Assembly (NCBI GenBank): GCA_947364395.1
Contig: CANASS010000006.1
Span: 1 to 58,724, forward strand
Direction of reading: 5' to 3'
Origin: an uncultured bacterium
Lineage (GTDB): Bacteria; Bacillota; Clostridia; Oscillospirales; Oscillospiraceae
Length of the DNA: 58,724 nt
Part shown: positions 33,053-41,555 of the stretch, one piece after another
How positions within the stretch are numbered: position 1 is the stretch's first letter
Layout of the letters: every line of letters begins with the position of its first letter
Translations under genes and position numbers: made by a program
The notes under the pieces: generated by a model
What the model was told of the DNA's origin: nothing
Seen by the model: the letters and a program-made list of their open reading frames with translations, nothing else
The model's database searches: none

Positions 33053-33180
33053 GAGAATCGGGGAGAATTAAGAGAAAATTCACGGGACCCGGCAGAAGAA
33101 ATTTCCAGCGGCCTCGCCGGCGCGGGCCACCCTCACGCCCCGGCCGCCCCGCCTGGCGGCCGGGGCCCGGGGTACGCAAA

Positions 33181-33222
33181 GACGCGCCCCACCCGGGTTT
33201 TCCCCGGACAGGGCGCGTTTTT
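33181..33222. terminator. GC-rich hairpin downstream of the P-type ATPase and MITE C
   Basis: GACGCGCCC / GGGCGCGT with an inner CCCGG/CCGGG pairing, flanked by TTTTTT on the plus strand and a short TCTTT on the minus strand. In the leftward direction it would end the ATPase transcript. Confidence 0.6.
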
Positions 33223-33226
33223 TCAA

Positions 33227-33386
33227 GGAACCTCTGAATAAATCGGCAAGAGCGATTTGCGAGAGATTTTTTGCCGCAGCGAGGCGGGATTTCGCAGGAA
33301 TAATTGTGTTTATTTCAAGAAATCACAACAAAGCTGCGGCGGAAAAGATCCGCAAAGCGCCGCAGACGCATTTGTTCAGAGGTTCC
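33227..33386. mobile_element. MITE copy C (160 bp)
   Basis: Terminal inverted repeats GGAACCTCTGAATAAAT / ATTTGTTCAGAGGTTCC (one mismatch) are flanked by the direct repeat TCAA (33223-33226 and 33387-33390). The reverse complement shares a core with the copy at 41394 (TTTCTTGAAATAAAC, CAAT, then ATTCCTGCGAAA), so both belong to one family. There is no ORF inside. The right-hand TCAA contains the stop codon of the adjacent ATPase gene. Confidence 0.75.
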
Positions 33387-35900
33387 TCAACTCTGCCGCT
33401 CCCGGGCGGCCCGCCGGGACCCGCCCAGCTTCCGCCTGCCTAGGGAGGCCAGCAGCTCCACAAGCTCCAGCCCCCGTTCAAATACAAAGATCACCGACGG
33501 GGTGAGCATGAGGAACACCACAATCACCAGCCCCGCCTGAAAGTCCAGGGCAGTCAGCTCAAACATGCCGCCGAAGGCCAGCACCGCCGCCACAAAGGCC
33601 GCCGACATGGCTCCCAGCAGGGTCCCCCGCTTCCAGTCCAGCGGCTTGGAGATATAGTACAGCACCAGCAGGCCCACCTCGCCCATGATGACGGTGGCCA
33701 GGGTGGACAGGGTGACCCGCTCGAAATCGAAGGCCACGGTGAACAGCTCGATGAAGATCATCAGCACGATGTTGGCCAGCCCTCCGGGCAGGGCCCGGCG
33801 GAGCACGTTGGCCATGAATCGGCCCTTCACCAGCTCGTGGTTGGGCTCCAGGGCCAGCACAAAGGAGGGAGCCCCGATGGTAAGGGCGCTGATGAGGGTG
33901 AGCTGAATGGGCACGAAGGGATAGGGGAACCCGGCGAACAGGGTGACCAGGGACAGGAACAGGGACATGATGTTCTTCACCAGGTACAGGGCCGCCGAGC
34001 GCTGGATGTTGTTGATGACCCGCCGCCCCTCCTCCACCACCTGGGGCATGGAGGCGAAGTTGGAGTCCAGCAGCACCACCTGGGCCACCTGGCAGGCCGC
34101 CTCCGCCCCGGAGGCCATGGCGATGCCGCAGTCCGCGTCCTTCAGGGCCAGCACGTCGTTGACGCCGTCCCCCGTCATGGCCACGGTGTGGCCCGCCTTT
34201 TGCAGCGCCTTTACCAGCTTGCGCTTCTGGTCCGGGGTCACCCGTCCGAACACGTTGTACTCCCGGACCGCCCGGGCGTAATCCGCCGGCTCCTTCAGGG
34301 CGGCGGCGTCCACGTATTTGTCCCCGCCGGAAATGCCCGCCTGCACCGCCACGGCGGACACGGTGGAGGGGTTGTCCCCGGAGATCACCTTGACGGCCAC
34401 CCCCTGCTGGGCAAAATACTGGAAGGTTTTGGGAGCCTCCTCCCGGATGGGGTTGGCGATCACCGCCAGGGCCAGGGGCTCCACCCCGCCCACAATCCCC
34501 CCCTCCATGGTGGGAGCGCTGGCGCACTTGGCCAGCAGCAGCACCCGGCACCCCTGCTCCTGATAGGGGGCGACCATGTGCTGAAGATCGGCGTACCGGT
34601 CCTTCATGATGAACTCCGGCGCCCCCACCACATAGGCCCCGTAGGACCGGAACACCACCGCCGACCACTTATTGGCCGACGTGAACGGCACCGTGCGCTC
34701 CACCTGCCAGAGGGAGGACTTGCCGAACCGCGCCGCCATGGCCCGGGCGGTGTCGTTGTCCGCGTCGACGGCCCGGTAATAGGCGTTGAAGATCTCCTCC
34801 ACCTTTCCAGCGGGACAGCGCTCCGCGTCCAGGGGGACGATCTCCTGCACCGACATCTCCGGCTGGGTGATGGTGCCCGTCTTATCCACGCACAAAACGT
34901 CCACATGGGCCAGGGTCTCCACGGCGGACAGCTCGTGGACCAGGGTTTTGCGCTGGGCCAGCCGCATCACCGAAACCGCCAGGGCCACGCTGGTCAGCAG
35001 GTACAGCCCCTCGGGGATCATGCCGATGAGGGCGGCCACCACGGCGGGGACGGCCTGGTCGAATTCATTGCCCTGCACCACCAGCTCGTTGTAGAACAGC
35101 GCCGCGCCGATGGGGATCAAAGCGAAGCCGATGAACCGAATCAGCTTGTCCAGCGACTTCATCATCTCCGACCGGCCCACCCCCTGGTCGGCCTTGGCCT
35201 CCAGGGACAGCCGGGCGGCGTAGCTGGACCTGCCCACCCGGTCCAGCCGGGCCCGGCACTTGCCGGACACCACAAAGCTGCCGCTCAAAAGCTCGTCGCC
35301 GGGGTCTTTGGTGATGGGGTCGGCCTCGCCGGTGATAAGGGCCTCGTTTACCGTCACCTGCCCCGACATCACCGGGCCGTCGGCGGGAATCTGGTCCCCC
35401 GCCCCCATCTCCACGATGTCCTCCCGCACCAGCTTGTGGACGGGAACGGTGCCCAGCTGGCCGTCCCGCACCACCTTCACCCTGGCCTCGCTGATGAGGG
35501 ACAGCTTTTCCAGGGTAGCCCGGGAGCGCAGCTGCTGGATGATGCCGATGACCGAATTGACGGCGGCGATGCCCAGGAACATCATGTCCTTGAAGTCCCC
35601 GGCCAGCACCAGCAGGGCGGCCAGCACCACAAACACCAGGTTGAAAAACGTCAGGGTATTTTCCCGGATGATCTGCCCGGTGGTCTTGGCGTTGGACTCC
35701 ACCGCCTCATTGCCCATGCCCTGCTCCATCAGCTGGGACGCCTGGGCGGCGGTAAGGCCCAGCTTGGGGTCCGGGAAAATGCGCTCCGGCTCCCTGGGCG
35801 AGCGGGCCGCCCGCTCCTCCCGGCGGCGGGCGCGCCGCTTTTCCTCCCGCCCGCGCTTGGGGGGCGGGGCCTGTTGAAATTGGGCCGACTGTTGAGCCAT
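33387..35900 (-). CDS. Cation-translocating P-type ATPase
   Basis: A membrane pump of 837 residues energised by ATP. A very basic/Pro-rich N-terminal tail (about 1-45) precedes the cation-ATPase N-domain (LGLTAAQASQLMEQ). Core motifs are TGEADP in the actuator region, PEGLYLL in M4 (ion site), phosphorylated DKTGTIT near residue 340, and the hinge MTGDGVNDVLALKDAD. Around eight to ten membrane helices are present, the last cluster at the C-terminus. The PEGL motif and layout resemble mycobacterial CtpE-type (Ca2+) pumps rather than heavy-metal P1B pumps; the ion is not certain. The SD AAAGGAGC precedes the start. The stop codon lies at the edge of MITE C. Confidence 0.88.
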   Translation of the reverse strand: MAQQSAQFQQAPPPKRGREEKRRARRREERAARSPREPERIFPDPKLGLTAAQASQLMEQGMGNEAVESNAKTTGQIIRENTLTFFNLVFVVLAALLVLAGDFKDMMFLGIAAVNSVIGIIQQLRSRATLEKLSLISEARVKVVRDGQLGTVPVHKLVREDIVEMGAGDQIPADGPVMSGQVTVNEALITGEADPITKDPGDELLSGSFVVSGKCRARLDRVGRSSYAARLSLEAKADQGVGRSEMMKSLDKLIRFIGFALIPIGAALFYNELVVQGNEFDQAVPAVVAALIGMIPEGLYLLTSVALAVSVMRLAQRKTLVHELSAVETLAHVDVLCVDKTGTITQPEMSVQEIVPLDAERCPAGKVEEIFNAYYRAVDADNDTARAMAARFGKSSLWQVERTVPFTSANKWSAVVFRSYGAYVVGAPEFIMKDRYADLQHMVAPYQEQGCRVLLLAKCASAPTMEGGIVGGVEPLALAVIANPIREEAPKTFQYFAQQGVAVKVISGDNPSTVSAVAVQAGISGGDKYVDAAALKEPADYARAVREYNVFGRVTPDQKRKLVKALQKAGHTVAMTGDGVNDVLALKDADCGIAMASGAEAACQVAQVVLLDSNFASMPQVVEEGRRVINNIQRSAALYLVKNIMSLFLSLVTLFAGFPYPFVPIQLTLISALTIGAPSFVLALEPNHELVKGRFMANVLRRALPGGLANIVLMIFIELFTVAFDFERVTLSTLATVIMGEVGLLVLYYISKPLDWKRGTLLGAMSAAFVAAVLAFGGMFELTALDFQAGLVIVVFLMLTPSVIFVFERGLELVELLASLGRRKLGGSRRAARERQS

Positions 35901-35955
35901 TGTATGAGCTCCTTTGCGTCATAATTTGGAGAATCCTGGGTTATCATACCACGAG

Positions 35956-35984
35956 AAAGGGTTGGCGTAAAGCGCCAACCCTTT
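35956..35984. terminator. Hairpin between the histidine kinase and ATPase genes
   Basis: Stem AAAGGGTTGGCG / CGCCAACCCTTT between the 3' end of the histidine kinase and the ATPase start. T-runs are short on both sides, so termination is probable but not certain. Confidence 0.5.
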
Positions 35985-36039
35985 AACAATGTGTTAAATT
36001 CGACAAATCCCCGCAGGCAGGGCCCCGCGAAGCCTTCCT

Positions 36040-36939
36040 TCAGGCGCTCCACCGCACCTCGATGGTGAACACCCCGTCCTCCCAGCGGGCGCAGACGGCA
36101 TGGCCCATCCGCTCCGCCAGGGCCTTGACGATGGCCAGCCCCAGGCCGGTGGACTGCCCCGTGCGCATCTTGTCGGCGGTGTAGTACCGCTCGAACACGT
36201 GGGCTGCGTCCTCGGCCGTGAGGTCCGGCGCCCGGTTGGAGAAGGCCGATACGACGGCGTTCCCCTCCCGGTACAGCCGGACGGACAGGGCGTCCTCCCC
36301 GTGGCGCAGGGCGTTGGTGAGCAGGTTGGAAAAAATGCGGGTCACCGCCCCGCTGTCCGCCCACACCGGGGGCAGGCCGGGGGCAATGTCCACCTCCACC
36401 GCCAGCCCCGCCTCCTCGATCTGCTCGTAGGCCGACGCCAGCTGGTCGGACAGCGCCCGGCCCAGGTCCACCTTCTCCCGCTCCAAGGGCAGCTCGCCCC
36501 CCTCGATGCGGGACAGGTCGTAAAACGCGGCGATAAACACCTGGAGCGTCTTTGCCCGCCCCTCGATCACCGCCAGATACTCCGCCTTTTTTGACCGGGA
36601 CAGCCCCTCCCCCTCCAGCAGCTGCAAATAGCCCAGGATGGAGGTCAGCGGCGTGCGCAGGTCGTGGGACACGTTGGCGATCTGCCTGCGCAGGGCCTGT
36701 TCCTTCCGGCGGTAGGCCGCCCGCTCCTCCTGGCGCAGCTCCAGCAGGTCGTTGAGGCAGACCAGCAGCTCTTCCGCCCCGGCGCTGGGGCAGGGCAGGG
36801 CCAGCCGGGCGGTGGTCTGGCCGGCCATCTGCTCCCGCATCCGGCGGGCCGCCCGGCGCAGCCCCCGCTCCATTGTGAACTGCCGTCCCACGAGGACCGC
36901 GCATACCAGCAGCAATACCACAATGAGGATGTTTTTCAT
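36040..36939 (-). CDS. Sensor histidine kinase of the ABC-linked two-component system
   Basis: A 299-residue kinase with a single N-terminal membrane helix (about 3-19) and no sizeable external domain, so it probably senses through the membrane or a partner. HisKA has the phospho-acceptor motif NVSHDLRTPLTSILGYL near residue 95. HATPase_c has the N box (FSNLLTNALRHG) and G boxes (STGLGLAIVKALAERMGH). It is the last gene of the ABC/micro-ORF operon; the matching OmpR-type regulator is at 39290-39979. SD AAAGGGGG precedes the ATG. Confidence 0.9.
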   Translation of the reverse strand: MKNILIVVLLLVCAVLVGRQFTMERGLRRAARRMREQMAGQTTARLALPCPSAGAEELLVCLNDLLELRQEERAAYRRKEQALRRQIANVSHDLRTPLTSILGYLQLLEGEGLSRSKKAEYLAVIEGRAKTLQVFIAAFYDLSRIEGGELPLEREKVDLGRALSDQLASAYEQIEEAGLAVEVDIAPGLPPVWADSGAVTRIFSNLLTNALRHGEDALSVRLYREGNAVVSAFSNRAPDLTAEDAAHVFERYYTADKMRTGQSTGLGLAIVKALAERMGHAVCARWEDGVFTIEVRWSA

Positions 36940-36961
36940 CGCAGGGGCCCCCTTTCATCCG

Positions 36962-37132
36962 TCATATATAGCCAAACATGATAAGAAACAGCACTGTAAG
37001 CAAACCTAGGAGGGCCGCCTTGACATACCAGGGGGAGCGGTCCCCCCTGCCCAGCCACAGTCCCATTAAAATCAGCAGGATGGGGCCCAGGATGCCCAGC
37101 GGGCCCCCCGCGAAAATCAAAAACCATTCCAT
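36962..37132 (-). CDS. Micro-ORF 3: 56-aa membrane peptide
   Basis: 56 residues from MEWFLIFAGGPLGILGPI, with two predicted membrane helices (about 3-25 and 37-55) separated by the hydrophilic loop GRGDRSPWYVK. Its start lies inside the end of micro-ORF 2 (overlap 16 bp), so it is probably translated by coupling; no independent SD is seen. It sits 22 bp before the histidine kinase start. It was not recognised as a known family; an accessory subunit for the ABC transporter or the kinase is possible. Confidence 0.6.
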   Translation of the reverse strand: MEWFLIFAGGPLGILGPILLILMGLWLGRGDRSPWYVKAALLGLLTVLFLIMFGYI

Positions 37133-37185
37133 CCGAATATAACTATGTAGAGCAGCATCAGGAACACGATCACAGGAATTTTCAT
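37117..37185 (-). CDS. Micro-ORF 2: 22-aa hydrophobic peptide
   Basis: 22 residues, MKIPVIVFLMLLYIVIFGWN plus GF, a single hydrophobic helix. The ribosome binding site GAGGGGGAG lies 3-4 nt before the ATG. It overlaps micro-ORF 3. It could be a leader peptide for coupled translation or a true micro-protein of the transporter. Confidence 0.55.
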   Translation of the reverse strand: MKIPVIVFLMLLYIVIFGWNGF

Positions 37186-37242
37186 AGGCTCCCCCTCGTC
37201 CAAAGCCGTCCAGCCGGACCAGATGGTCCGGCTGAATTCGGC

Positions 37243-37341
37243 TTATTTTTTTGGTTTCTGAAGGATCAGGCTGATCCCGCCTGCCATTGCCGCCGCAAGG
37301 ACGGCCCAAAGCACCCATTCCATGCGTTTTCTCCGTTTCAT
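37243..37341 (-). CDS. Micro-ORF 1: 32-aa single-span peptide
   Basis: 32 residues, start MKRRKRMEWVLWAVLAAAMA, one membrane helix with basic ends on both sides (RRKR and KPKK). It starts 2 bp after the ABC permease stop, with GGAG about 10 nt upstream inside the permease gene, so it looks translationally coupled. A dyad near 37208-37232 (GCCGGACC / GGTCCGGC) lies just after its stop and may form a hairpin. Confidence 0.6.
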   Translation of the reverse strand: MKRRKRMEWVLWAVLAAAMAGGISLILQKPKK

Positions 37342-37343
37342 GG

Positions 37344-38135
37344 CTATTTGATCTCCTTCTTTTTAAATCCGTACAGGCCCACGGCGGTGCAGACGGCCAC
37401 CCAGAAGGCCCCTACCAGCCACGCCTTGCCCATGTAGGCCCAGTCGCCCACCACGGACTTGGCTATCTCCAGCATAGGCCGCGGCATGTGGGAACCGATC
37501 AGAGCCAATATCTCACCAGTGCGTCCCCCGGCAAACGAACTGACGATGGAGATGACGGCCTCCAGCACAAACATGATGCCCACATAGAGAAAGGAGGATG
37601 TCTGCTCCCCATTCACCAGGAACAGGCACATGCACATCACCGCCTGTCCTCCGATCCACAAGGGCAGGCCCACCGCCAAAAAGTAACCCACAATGATAAG
37701 ACCATTCGTAGAAGAGATGCTGTAAAACCCTTCCACAGGAAGAGGCTCAATGGGCAGAATGACAGCGCACGCGCCCAGATAGAAGCCAATCATAACCACC
37801 AGATACGTGATGGACAGCAGCGTCTGGGCCAGAAACTTGCCCATGTAAATCTGGGTGCGGCTCAAGCCGAAGGACACTTCGTTTTTCAGGGTGGCGTTCT
37901 TGTACTGCCCAGCGAACACAACATCCCCAGTGATCATACACATGCAAAAGCCGATGATCCCCATATCCGTAATTAAAACGATGGCCCCGCCAAAGGGGGT
38001 AGCAAGAGAGTGAGCATTATGGAAGGCGTGACCCGCCACCAAAAGTCCTTCCAAGACCAGCATGACCCCCAGGGTGATATAGGTATAGGGCCGGTGAAGC
38101 AGCTTGTAGATCTCCGCGCGGATGTAGTTAAGCAT
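37344..38135 (-). CDS. ABC-2 type permease of a BcrB/immunity-like transporter
   Basis: 263 residues from the ATG at 38135 (MLNYIRAEIYKLLHRPYTY), chosen because GGAGG lies 8 nt upstream; a GTG at 38144 is possible. About six membrane helices are visible (for example ITLGVMLVLEGLLVAG, YLVVMIGFYLGACAVILP). The N-terminal amphipathic RAEIYKLLHRPYTY is typical for permeases of bacitracin- and lantibiotic-resistance type ABC exporters. It overlaps the ATPase gene by 8 bp and is followed by three micro-ORFs. Confidence 0.85.
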   Translation of the reverse strand: MLNYIRAEIYKLLHRPYTYITLGVMLVLEGLLVAGHAFHNAHSLATPFGGAIVLITDMGIIGFCMCMITGDVVFAGQYKNATLKNEVSFGLSRTQIYMGKFLAQTLLSITYLVVMIGFYLGACAVILPIEPLPVEGFYSISSTNGLIIVGYFLAVGLPLWIGGQAVMCMCLFLVNGEQTSSFLYVGIMFVLEAVISIVSSFAGGRTGEILALIGSHMPRPMLEIAKSVVGDWAYMGKAWLVGAFWVAVCTAVGLYGFKKKEIK

Positions 38136-39054
38136 GGCGGCCACCTCCGATCAGGTTGAGGAAGTACGCTTCCAGATCCGCGCCCTTCTGCTCCATGGCC
38201 AGCAGGGCCACCCCGTTCTGGGCCAGGGCGTAAGATGCCCGCTTGGGGTCTTCCAGGCAGTCGTAGAGCTGGATCACACCCCCGGGGAGCACCTCAAATT
38301 TGTCGGTGCCCAGCTCCGTTTGGAGGACGGCGGCGGCCCGGGCCGCGTCGTCCACCTCCAGCCGCAGGCAGGTGCGGCACTTGTCGTGGAGGGTCTCGGC
38401 GGAGATCTCCTCCAGCAGCCTGCCCTGCTCCATGAAGCCGTACCGGGTGGCCACGTTGGACAGCTCGGGCAGGATGTGGCTGGAGATCAGAATGGTGGTC
38501 TCCCGCTCCTGGTTGAGGGTGCGCAGAATCTGCCGGAACTCCGCCACCCCCTCCGGGTCCAGCCCGTTGATGGGCTCGTCCAGAATCAGCAGGTCCGGGT
38601 GGTTCATCAGGGCCAGGGCCAGCCCCAGCCGCTGTTTCATGCCCAGGGAAAAGGATTTGAACTTCTTCTTGCCCGTGTCCGCCAGATTCACCTGCTCCAG
38701 CACCTCGTCCACCGCCTGTCTGCCGGGGATACCCCGCTGGAGGCGGTAGTATTCCAGGTTCTCCCGGGCGGTGAGGAATGGGGCAAAGGAGGGGACCTCG
38801 ATCATGCACCCGGCGCGGGACCGCTGGCCCCTCATGTCCTTCCCCGACGCGCCGAACAGCTCCATCTCGCCCCCGCTGGGCTGGGACTGGCCGGTGAGCA
38901 TCCGCATGAGGGTGGTCTTCCCCGCCCCGTTGCGGCCCACCAGGCCGTAGATGTCCCCCCGGCGCACCTGCATATTGGCCCCGTCCAGGGCCATGCAGGC
39001 GCCATAGGCTTTTTTCAGACCGTATGTGGCTATGACAGCTGAATTGTCACTCAT
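38128..39054 (-). CDS. ABC transporter ATPase, BcrA-like
   Basis: A 308-residue ATPase with Walker A GRNGAGKTTL near residue 40, a signature region SLGMKQRLGLALALM, Walker B LLILDEPINGLDPEGV and H-loop SSHILPEL. The C-terminal 80 residues are the usual extension of BcrA/NatA-type exporters. It energises the permease encoded next. The family commonly exports or expels peptide antibiotics; the regulation by a linked two-component system supports an envelope-stress or peptide-resistance role (inference). Confidence 0.88.
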   Translation of the reverse strand: MSDNSAVIATYGLKKAYGACMALDGANMQVRRGDIYGLVGRNGAGKTTLMRMLTGQSQPSGGEMELFGASGKDMRGQRSRAGCMIEVPSFAPFLTARENLEYYRLQRGIPGRQAVDEVLEQVNLADTGKKKFKSFSLGMKQRLGLALALMNHPDLLILDEPINGLDPEGVAEFRQILRTLNQERETTILISSHILPELSNVATRYGFMEQGRLLEEISAETLHDKCRTCLRLEVDDAARAAAVLQTELGTDKFEVLPGGVIQLYDCLEDPKRASYALAQNGVALLAMEQKGADLEAYFLNLIGGGRHA

Positions 39055-39086
39055 AGCGTTTCCGCCTTTCTGTTTGGATTGTCTGT

Positions 39087-39140
39087 ATCATAACGCGGAA
39101 AGGCCAAAACTCTTCAAAGGAATTCTAAAGAAATCCTAAA
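39087..39140 (-). promoter_or_regulatory. Regulated promoter of the ABC operon with three 11-bp repeats
   Basis: On the minus strand three tandem 11-mers, TTTAGGATTTC (39140-39130), TTTAGAATTCC (39129-39119) and TTTGAAGAGTT (39118-39108), run into the -35 region of a promoter whose -10 is TATGAT (39092-39087). Phased direct repeats of one turn are the usual site for OmpR/PhoB-type activators, so the adjacent response regulator probably binds here. Confidence 0.6.
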
Positions 39141-39289
39141 TATCAGTTTGGGGCCCCATAAAGCCGTTCTTCAGGCTTTGCGGGGAAAGGAAGGGCGGCA
39201 CAGTGAGCCAGCTTTCGCCTGTGGTGAACGCGCGGGACATGGAGTTTGCCCCCACGCTGTCACGCTCGCTTTGGGCGGCACGCCTGAGC

Positions 39290-39979
39290 TCACGCTTCCG
39301 CCAGTTTGAATCCGATCCCCCACACGGTTTTGATGTAGCTTCTATCCGGGTCCGCCTTGGCCAGCTTGGAGCGCAGATTGCTCACGTGGACGTTCACCGT
39401 GTTCTCGTCCCCCAAAAAGTCCTCTCCCCACACCGCCTCGTAAATCTGCGCCCGGGAGAAGGCCCGCCGGGGATTGGCCATCAGCAGGGCCAGAATGTCG
39501 AACTCCCGGCCGGTGAGGGCCAGCTCCTCCCCGTTCAGGCTGGCGGTGTGGCTGTCCCGGTCCAGGGTGAGGGCCCCTGCGGACAGCGTGTCCGCTTTGG
39601 GGGCCGCGAACTCCCGGCTGCGGCGCAGCTGGGCCTTCACCCTAGCCAGCACCTCCGCGTTGTCAAAGGGCTTGGGGATGAAATCGTCCGCCCCCAGCTT
39701 GAGCACGTTTACCCGGTCCGACACCCCCACCTTGGCGGAGGCCACGATGATGGGCATGGTTTTGCCCCGGCGGATGCGGGCGATGAGCTCCTCTCCCGTC
39801 AAGCCGGGAAGCATCAAGTCCAGCACAATCAGGTCATAGTCATATTTCTCCGCCCACAGCAGGGCCTCGCTGCCGGAAAAAGCCGCGCGGCAGCTGTAGC
39901 CCGCCCCCTCCAAAATGGTGCACAGCAGACGGTTGATGTCGGCGTCGTCCTCCACCACCAGGATATTGGCGCTGTCCAT
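39290..39979 (-). CDS. OmpR-family response regulator
   Basis: A 229-residue DNA-binding regulator. The receiver domain begins NILVVEDDADINRLL, has phospho-acceptor Asp in IVLDLMLPG near residue 52 and conserved Lys in DDFIPKPF near 103. The winged-helix output domain covers about 130-229 (LTGREFDILALLMANPRRAF, then SRAQIYEAVWG, and VNVHVSNLRSKL). It is the partner of the kinase at 36040-36939, separated from it by the ABC operon that it probably controls. Confidence 0.92.
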   Translation of the reverse strand: MDSANILVVEDDADINRLLCTILEGAGYSCRAAFSGSEALLWAEKYDYDLIVLDLMLPGLTGEELIARIRRGKTMPIIVASAKVGVSDRVNVLKLGADDFIPKPFDNAEVLARVKAQLRRSREFAAPKADTLSAGALTLDRDSHTASLNGEELALTGREFDILALLMANPRRAFSRAQIYEAVWGEDFLGDENTVNVHVSNLRSKLAKADPDRSYIKTVWGIGFKLAEA

Positions 39980-40087
39980 GGCAATGCCCCCTCATTATCG
40001 TTTCAGCTTTGTAATAAAGCGCCCAAAAGGACCTTATATCCGCCGGCGTTCCTCGCGGCTCGCCGCGCGTCTCTCTTGGCCACGGCC

Positions 40088-40116
40088 AGTATAGCATACT
40101 GCCCCCGGCGTTTCCA
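40088..40116 (-). promoter_or_regulatory. Promoter of the response regulator gene
   Basis: TGGAAA (40116-40111), 17-bp spacer, TATACT (40093-40088) with an extended TG one base upstream, on the minus strand. The -35 lies inside the hairpin at 40101-40128. Confidence 0.5.
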
Positions 40117-40128
40117 GACGCCGGGGGC
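40101..40128 (-). terminator. Hairpin after the ATP-grasp gene
   Basis: Perfect stem GCCCCCGGCGT / ACGCCGGGGGC 16 bp after the stop codon. It lacks a clear T-run, so termination may be partial. Confidence 0.55.
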
Positions 40129-40143
40129 AGACTTTAGGAATTT

Positions 40144-41358
40144 TTAAGCTTTTGCCGGCTTTTCCTTTTTCAGCTTCAAAACATCCTTGTAAAAGGCCTC
40201 CAGCTCCTTTTTGGTTTTAAAGGTGGCCATGTACATCTGGTTGCCCATGGCGTCCGCCAGCACGTCGGGGATGCGGTCCACCATCTTCAGGTTTTTGCTG
40301 TACTTGACCAGCACGTCCACATGGCCCATGGCGAAGGGCTTGCCGTCCCGGCGGCCCGCGTAGGCGCAGAAGAAATGCTCCCCGGATTCCAGGGTGGAGT
40401 GGTCAAAGGCGATCATATCCGCCCAGATCTTGTACACGTTGGTGGAATTGGCGTAGTTCATCATGTCCGGGCTGAACCCGCCGCAGGGACGCATATTCAC
40501 CTCCAGCGCCACCACGTCCCCCTTCTTCCCCATCCCCTCCTGGTCCTGGGTGAGGCGGAAGAACTCAAAATGGACGAACCGGCTCTTGACGCCGAAGCTC
40601 TTCACCGTGGCCCGGCCCGCCTTCCGGGTGTCGGCGGGCAGGTCCTTGACGATATAGTAGATGGAATTGTCTCCCTCGTTGACGATGTCCATGATGGACA
40701 TAGGGGTGACGTTGCCCGTCTCAAAGATGGGCTCCCCCCTGGAGTCGATGATGGCGTCGTAGGAGTTGACCTCGGCGTGAATAAACTCCTCCATGATGTA
40801 GGTGACATGGGGGTCCATGCCGGACAGGAATTTACGCAGCTCCTCCGGGCTGGACAGCTTGTGGGTGTCGGAAGCGCCCACGCCGTTGTCCGGCTTCACC
40901 ACCACCGGCCACCCCACCTCCTTGACGAAGGCCAGACAGCCCTTCTCGTCGTCCACCAGATGATAGCGGGCGGTGGGAATACCCGCCTGCTGGTAAAAGG
41001 CCTTCATCCCGGACTTGAACTTGATCCGGGGGATGTCGCTGTCCTGGAAGCCGGAGGTGATGTGGAAATCGGTGCGCAGCTGGGCGTCCCGCTCCAGCCA
41101 GTACTCGTTGTTGGACTCCAGCCAGTCGATCCGGCCATGTTTGAAAATGAAGTAGGCCACTGCCCGGTACACCTCGCCGTAGTTTTCCAGGCTGCCCACC
41201 CGGTAATACTCGCTGAGGCTGTCCCGCAGCTCGCCGCTGAGCTCGTCGTAGGGCGCGTCCCCCACGCCCAGCACGTTCATGCCGTTGTTCTTCAGCTCCC
41301 GGCAGAACTGCCAGTAGTTCGTGGGAAAATTGGGGGAAATAAAAATCACGTTCTTCAT
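40144..41358 (-). CDS. ATP-grasp domain carboxylate-amine ligase-like protein
   Basis: A 404-residue predicted ligase. The N-terminal part (MKNVIFISPNFPTNYWQFCR) forms a pre-ATP-grasp Rossmann-like domain. The ATP-grasp fold follows, with the Lys-containing GWPVVVKPDNGVGASDTHKL near residue 150, TYIMEEFIHAEVNSYDAI and the Mg-binding VALEVNMRPCGGFSPDM near 280. Such enzymes join a carboxylate to an amine or similar via an acyl-phosphate. The substrate is unknown. It is followed upstream in the same direction by two alpha/beta hydrolases, from which it is separated by MITE B. Confidence 0.82.
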   Translation of the reverse strand: MKNVIFISPNFPTNYWQFCRELKNNGMNVLGVGDAPYDELSGELRDSLSEYYRVGSLENYGEVYRAVAYFIFKHGRIDWLESNNEYWLERDAQLRTDFHITSGFQDSDIPRIKFKSGMKAFYQQAGIPTARYHLVDDEKGCLAFVKEVGWPVVVKPDNGVGASDTHKLSSPEELRKFLSGMDPHVTYIMEEFIHAEVNSYDAIIDSRGEPIFETGNVTPMSIMDIVNEGDNSIYYIVKDLPADTRKAGRATVKSFGVKSRFVHFEFFRLTQDQEGMGKKGDVVALEVNMRPCGGFSPDMMNYANSTNVYKIWADMIAFDHSTLESGEHFFCAYAGRRDGKPFAMGHVDVLVKYSKNLKMVDRIPDVLADAMGNQMYMATFKTKKELEAFYKDVLKLKKEKPAKA

Positions 41359-41393
41359 TAGGGGTTCCTCTTTCTTGTTCGTCTGCGAACTAA

Positions 41394-41555
41394 GAACCTG
41401 TATTCACAACCTCAATTCACCGTCTGGCCGGGTCTTTTCCCGGCATGCGGCGTTAAATTTTCTTGAAATAAACCCAATGATTCCTGCGAAAATTTGCCTT
41501 GCCTGTCGAAAAAATCCCTCGGCCATCCGGCGGTTTCGGCTGTGAATACAGGTTC
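41394..41555. mobile_element. MITE copy B (162 bp)
   Basis: Terminal inverted repeats GAACCTGTATTCACA / TGTGAATACAGGTTC with a target duplication TAA (41391-41393 and 41556-41558). It is the longer form of copy A (9581-9662) and shares its core (TTTCTTGAAATAAAC, then ATTCCTGCGAAA) with copy C in the opposite orientation. It encodes nothing and separates the ATP-grasp gene from the esterase genes. Confidence 0.78.

Noticed and set aside
33227..33386. Remnant of a transposase gene between the hairpin and the P-type ATPase
   Set aside because: No coding frame resembles a transposase; the terminal repeats, duplication and 160-bp size fit a MITE.
33837..35924. A 695-codon plus-strand open frame opposite the P-type ATPase
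   Set aside because: Gly/His/Val-rich antisense frame with no domains; the ATPase motifs are on the minus strand.
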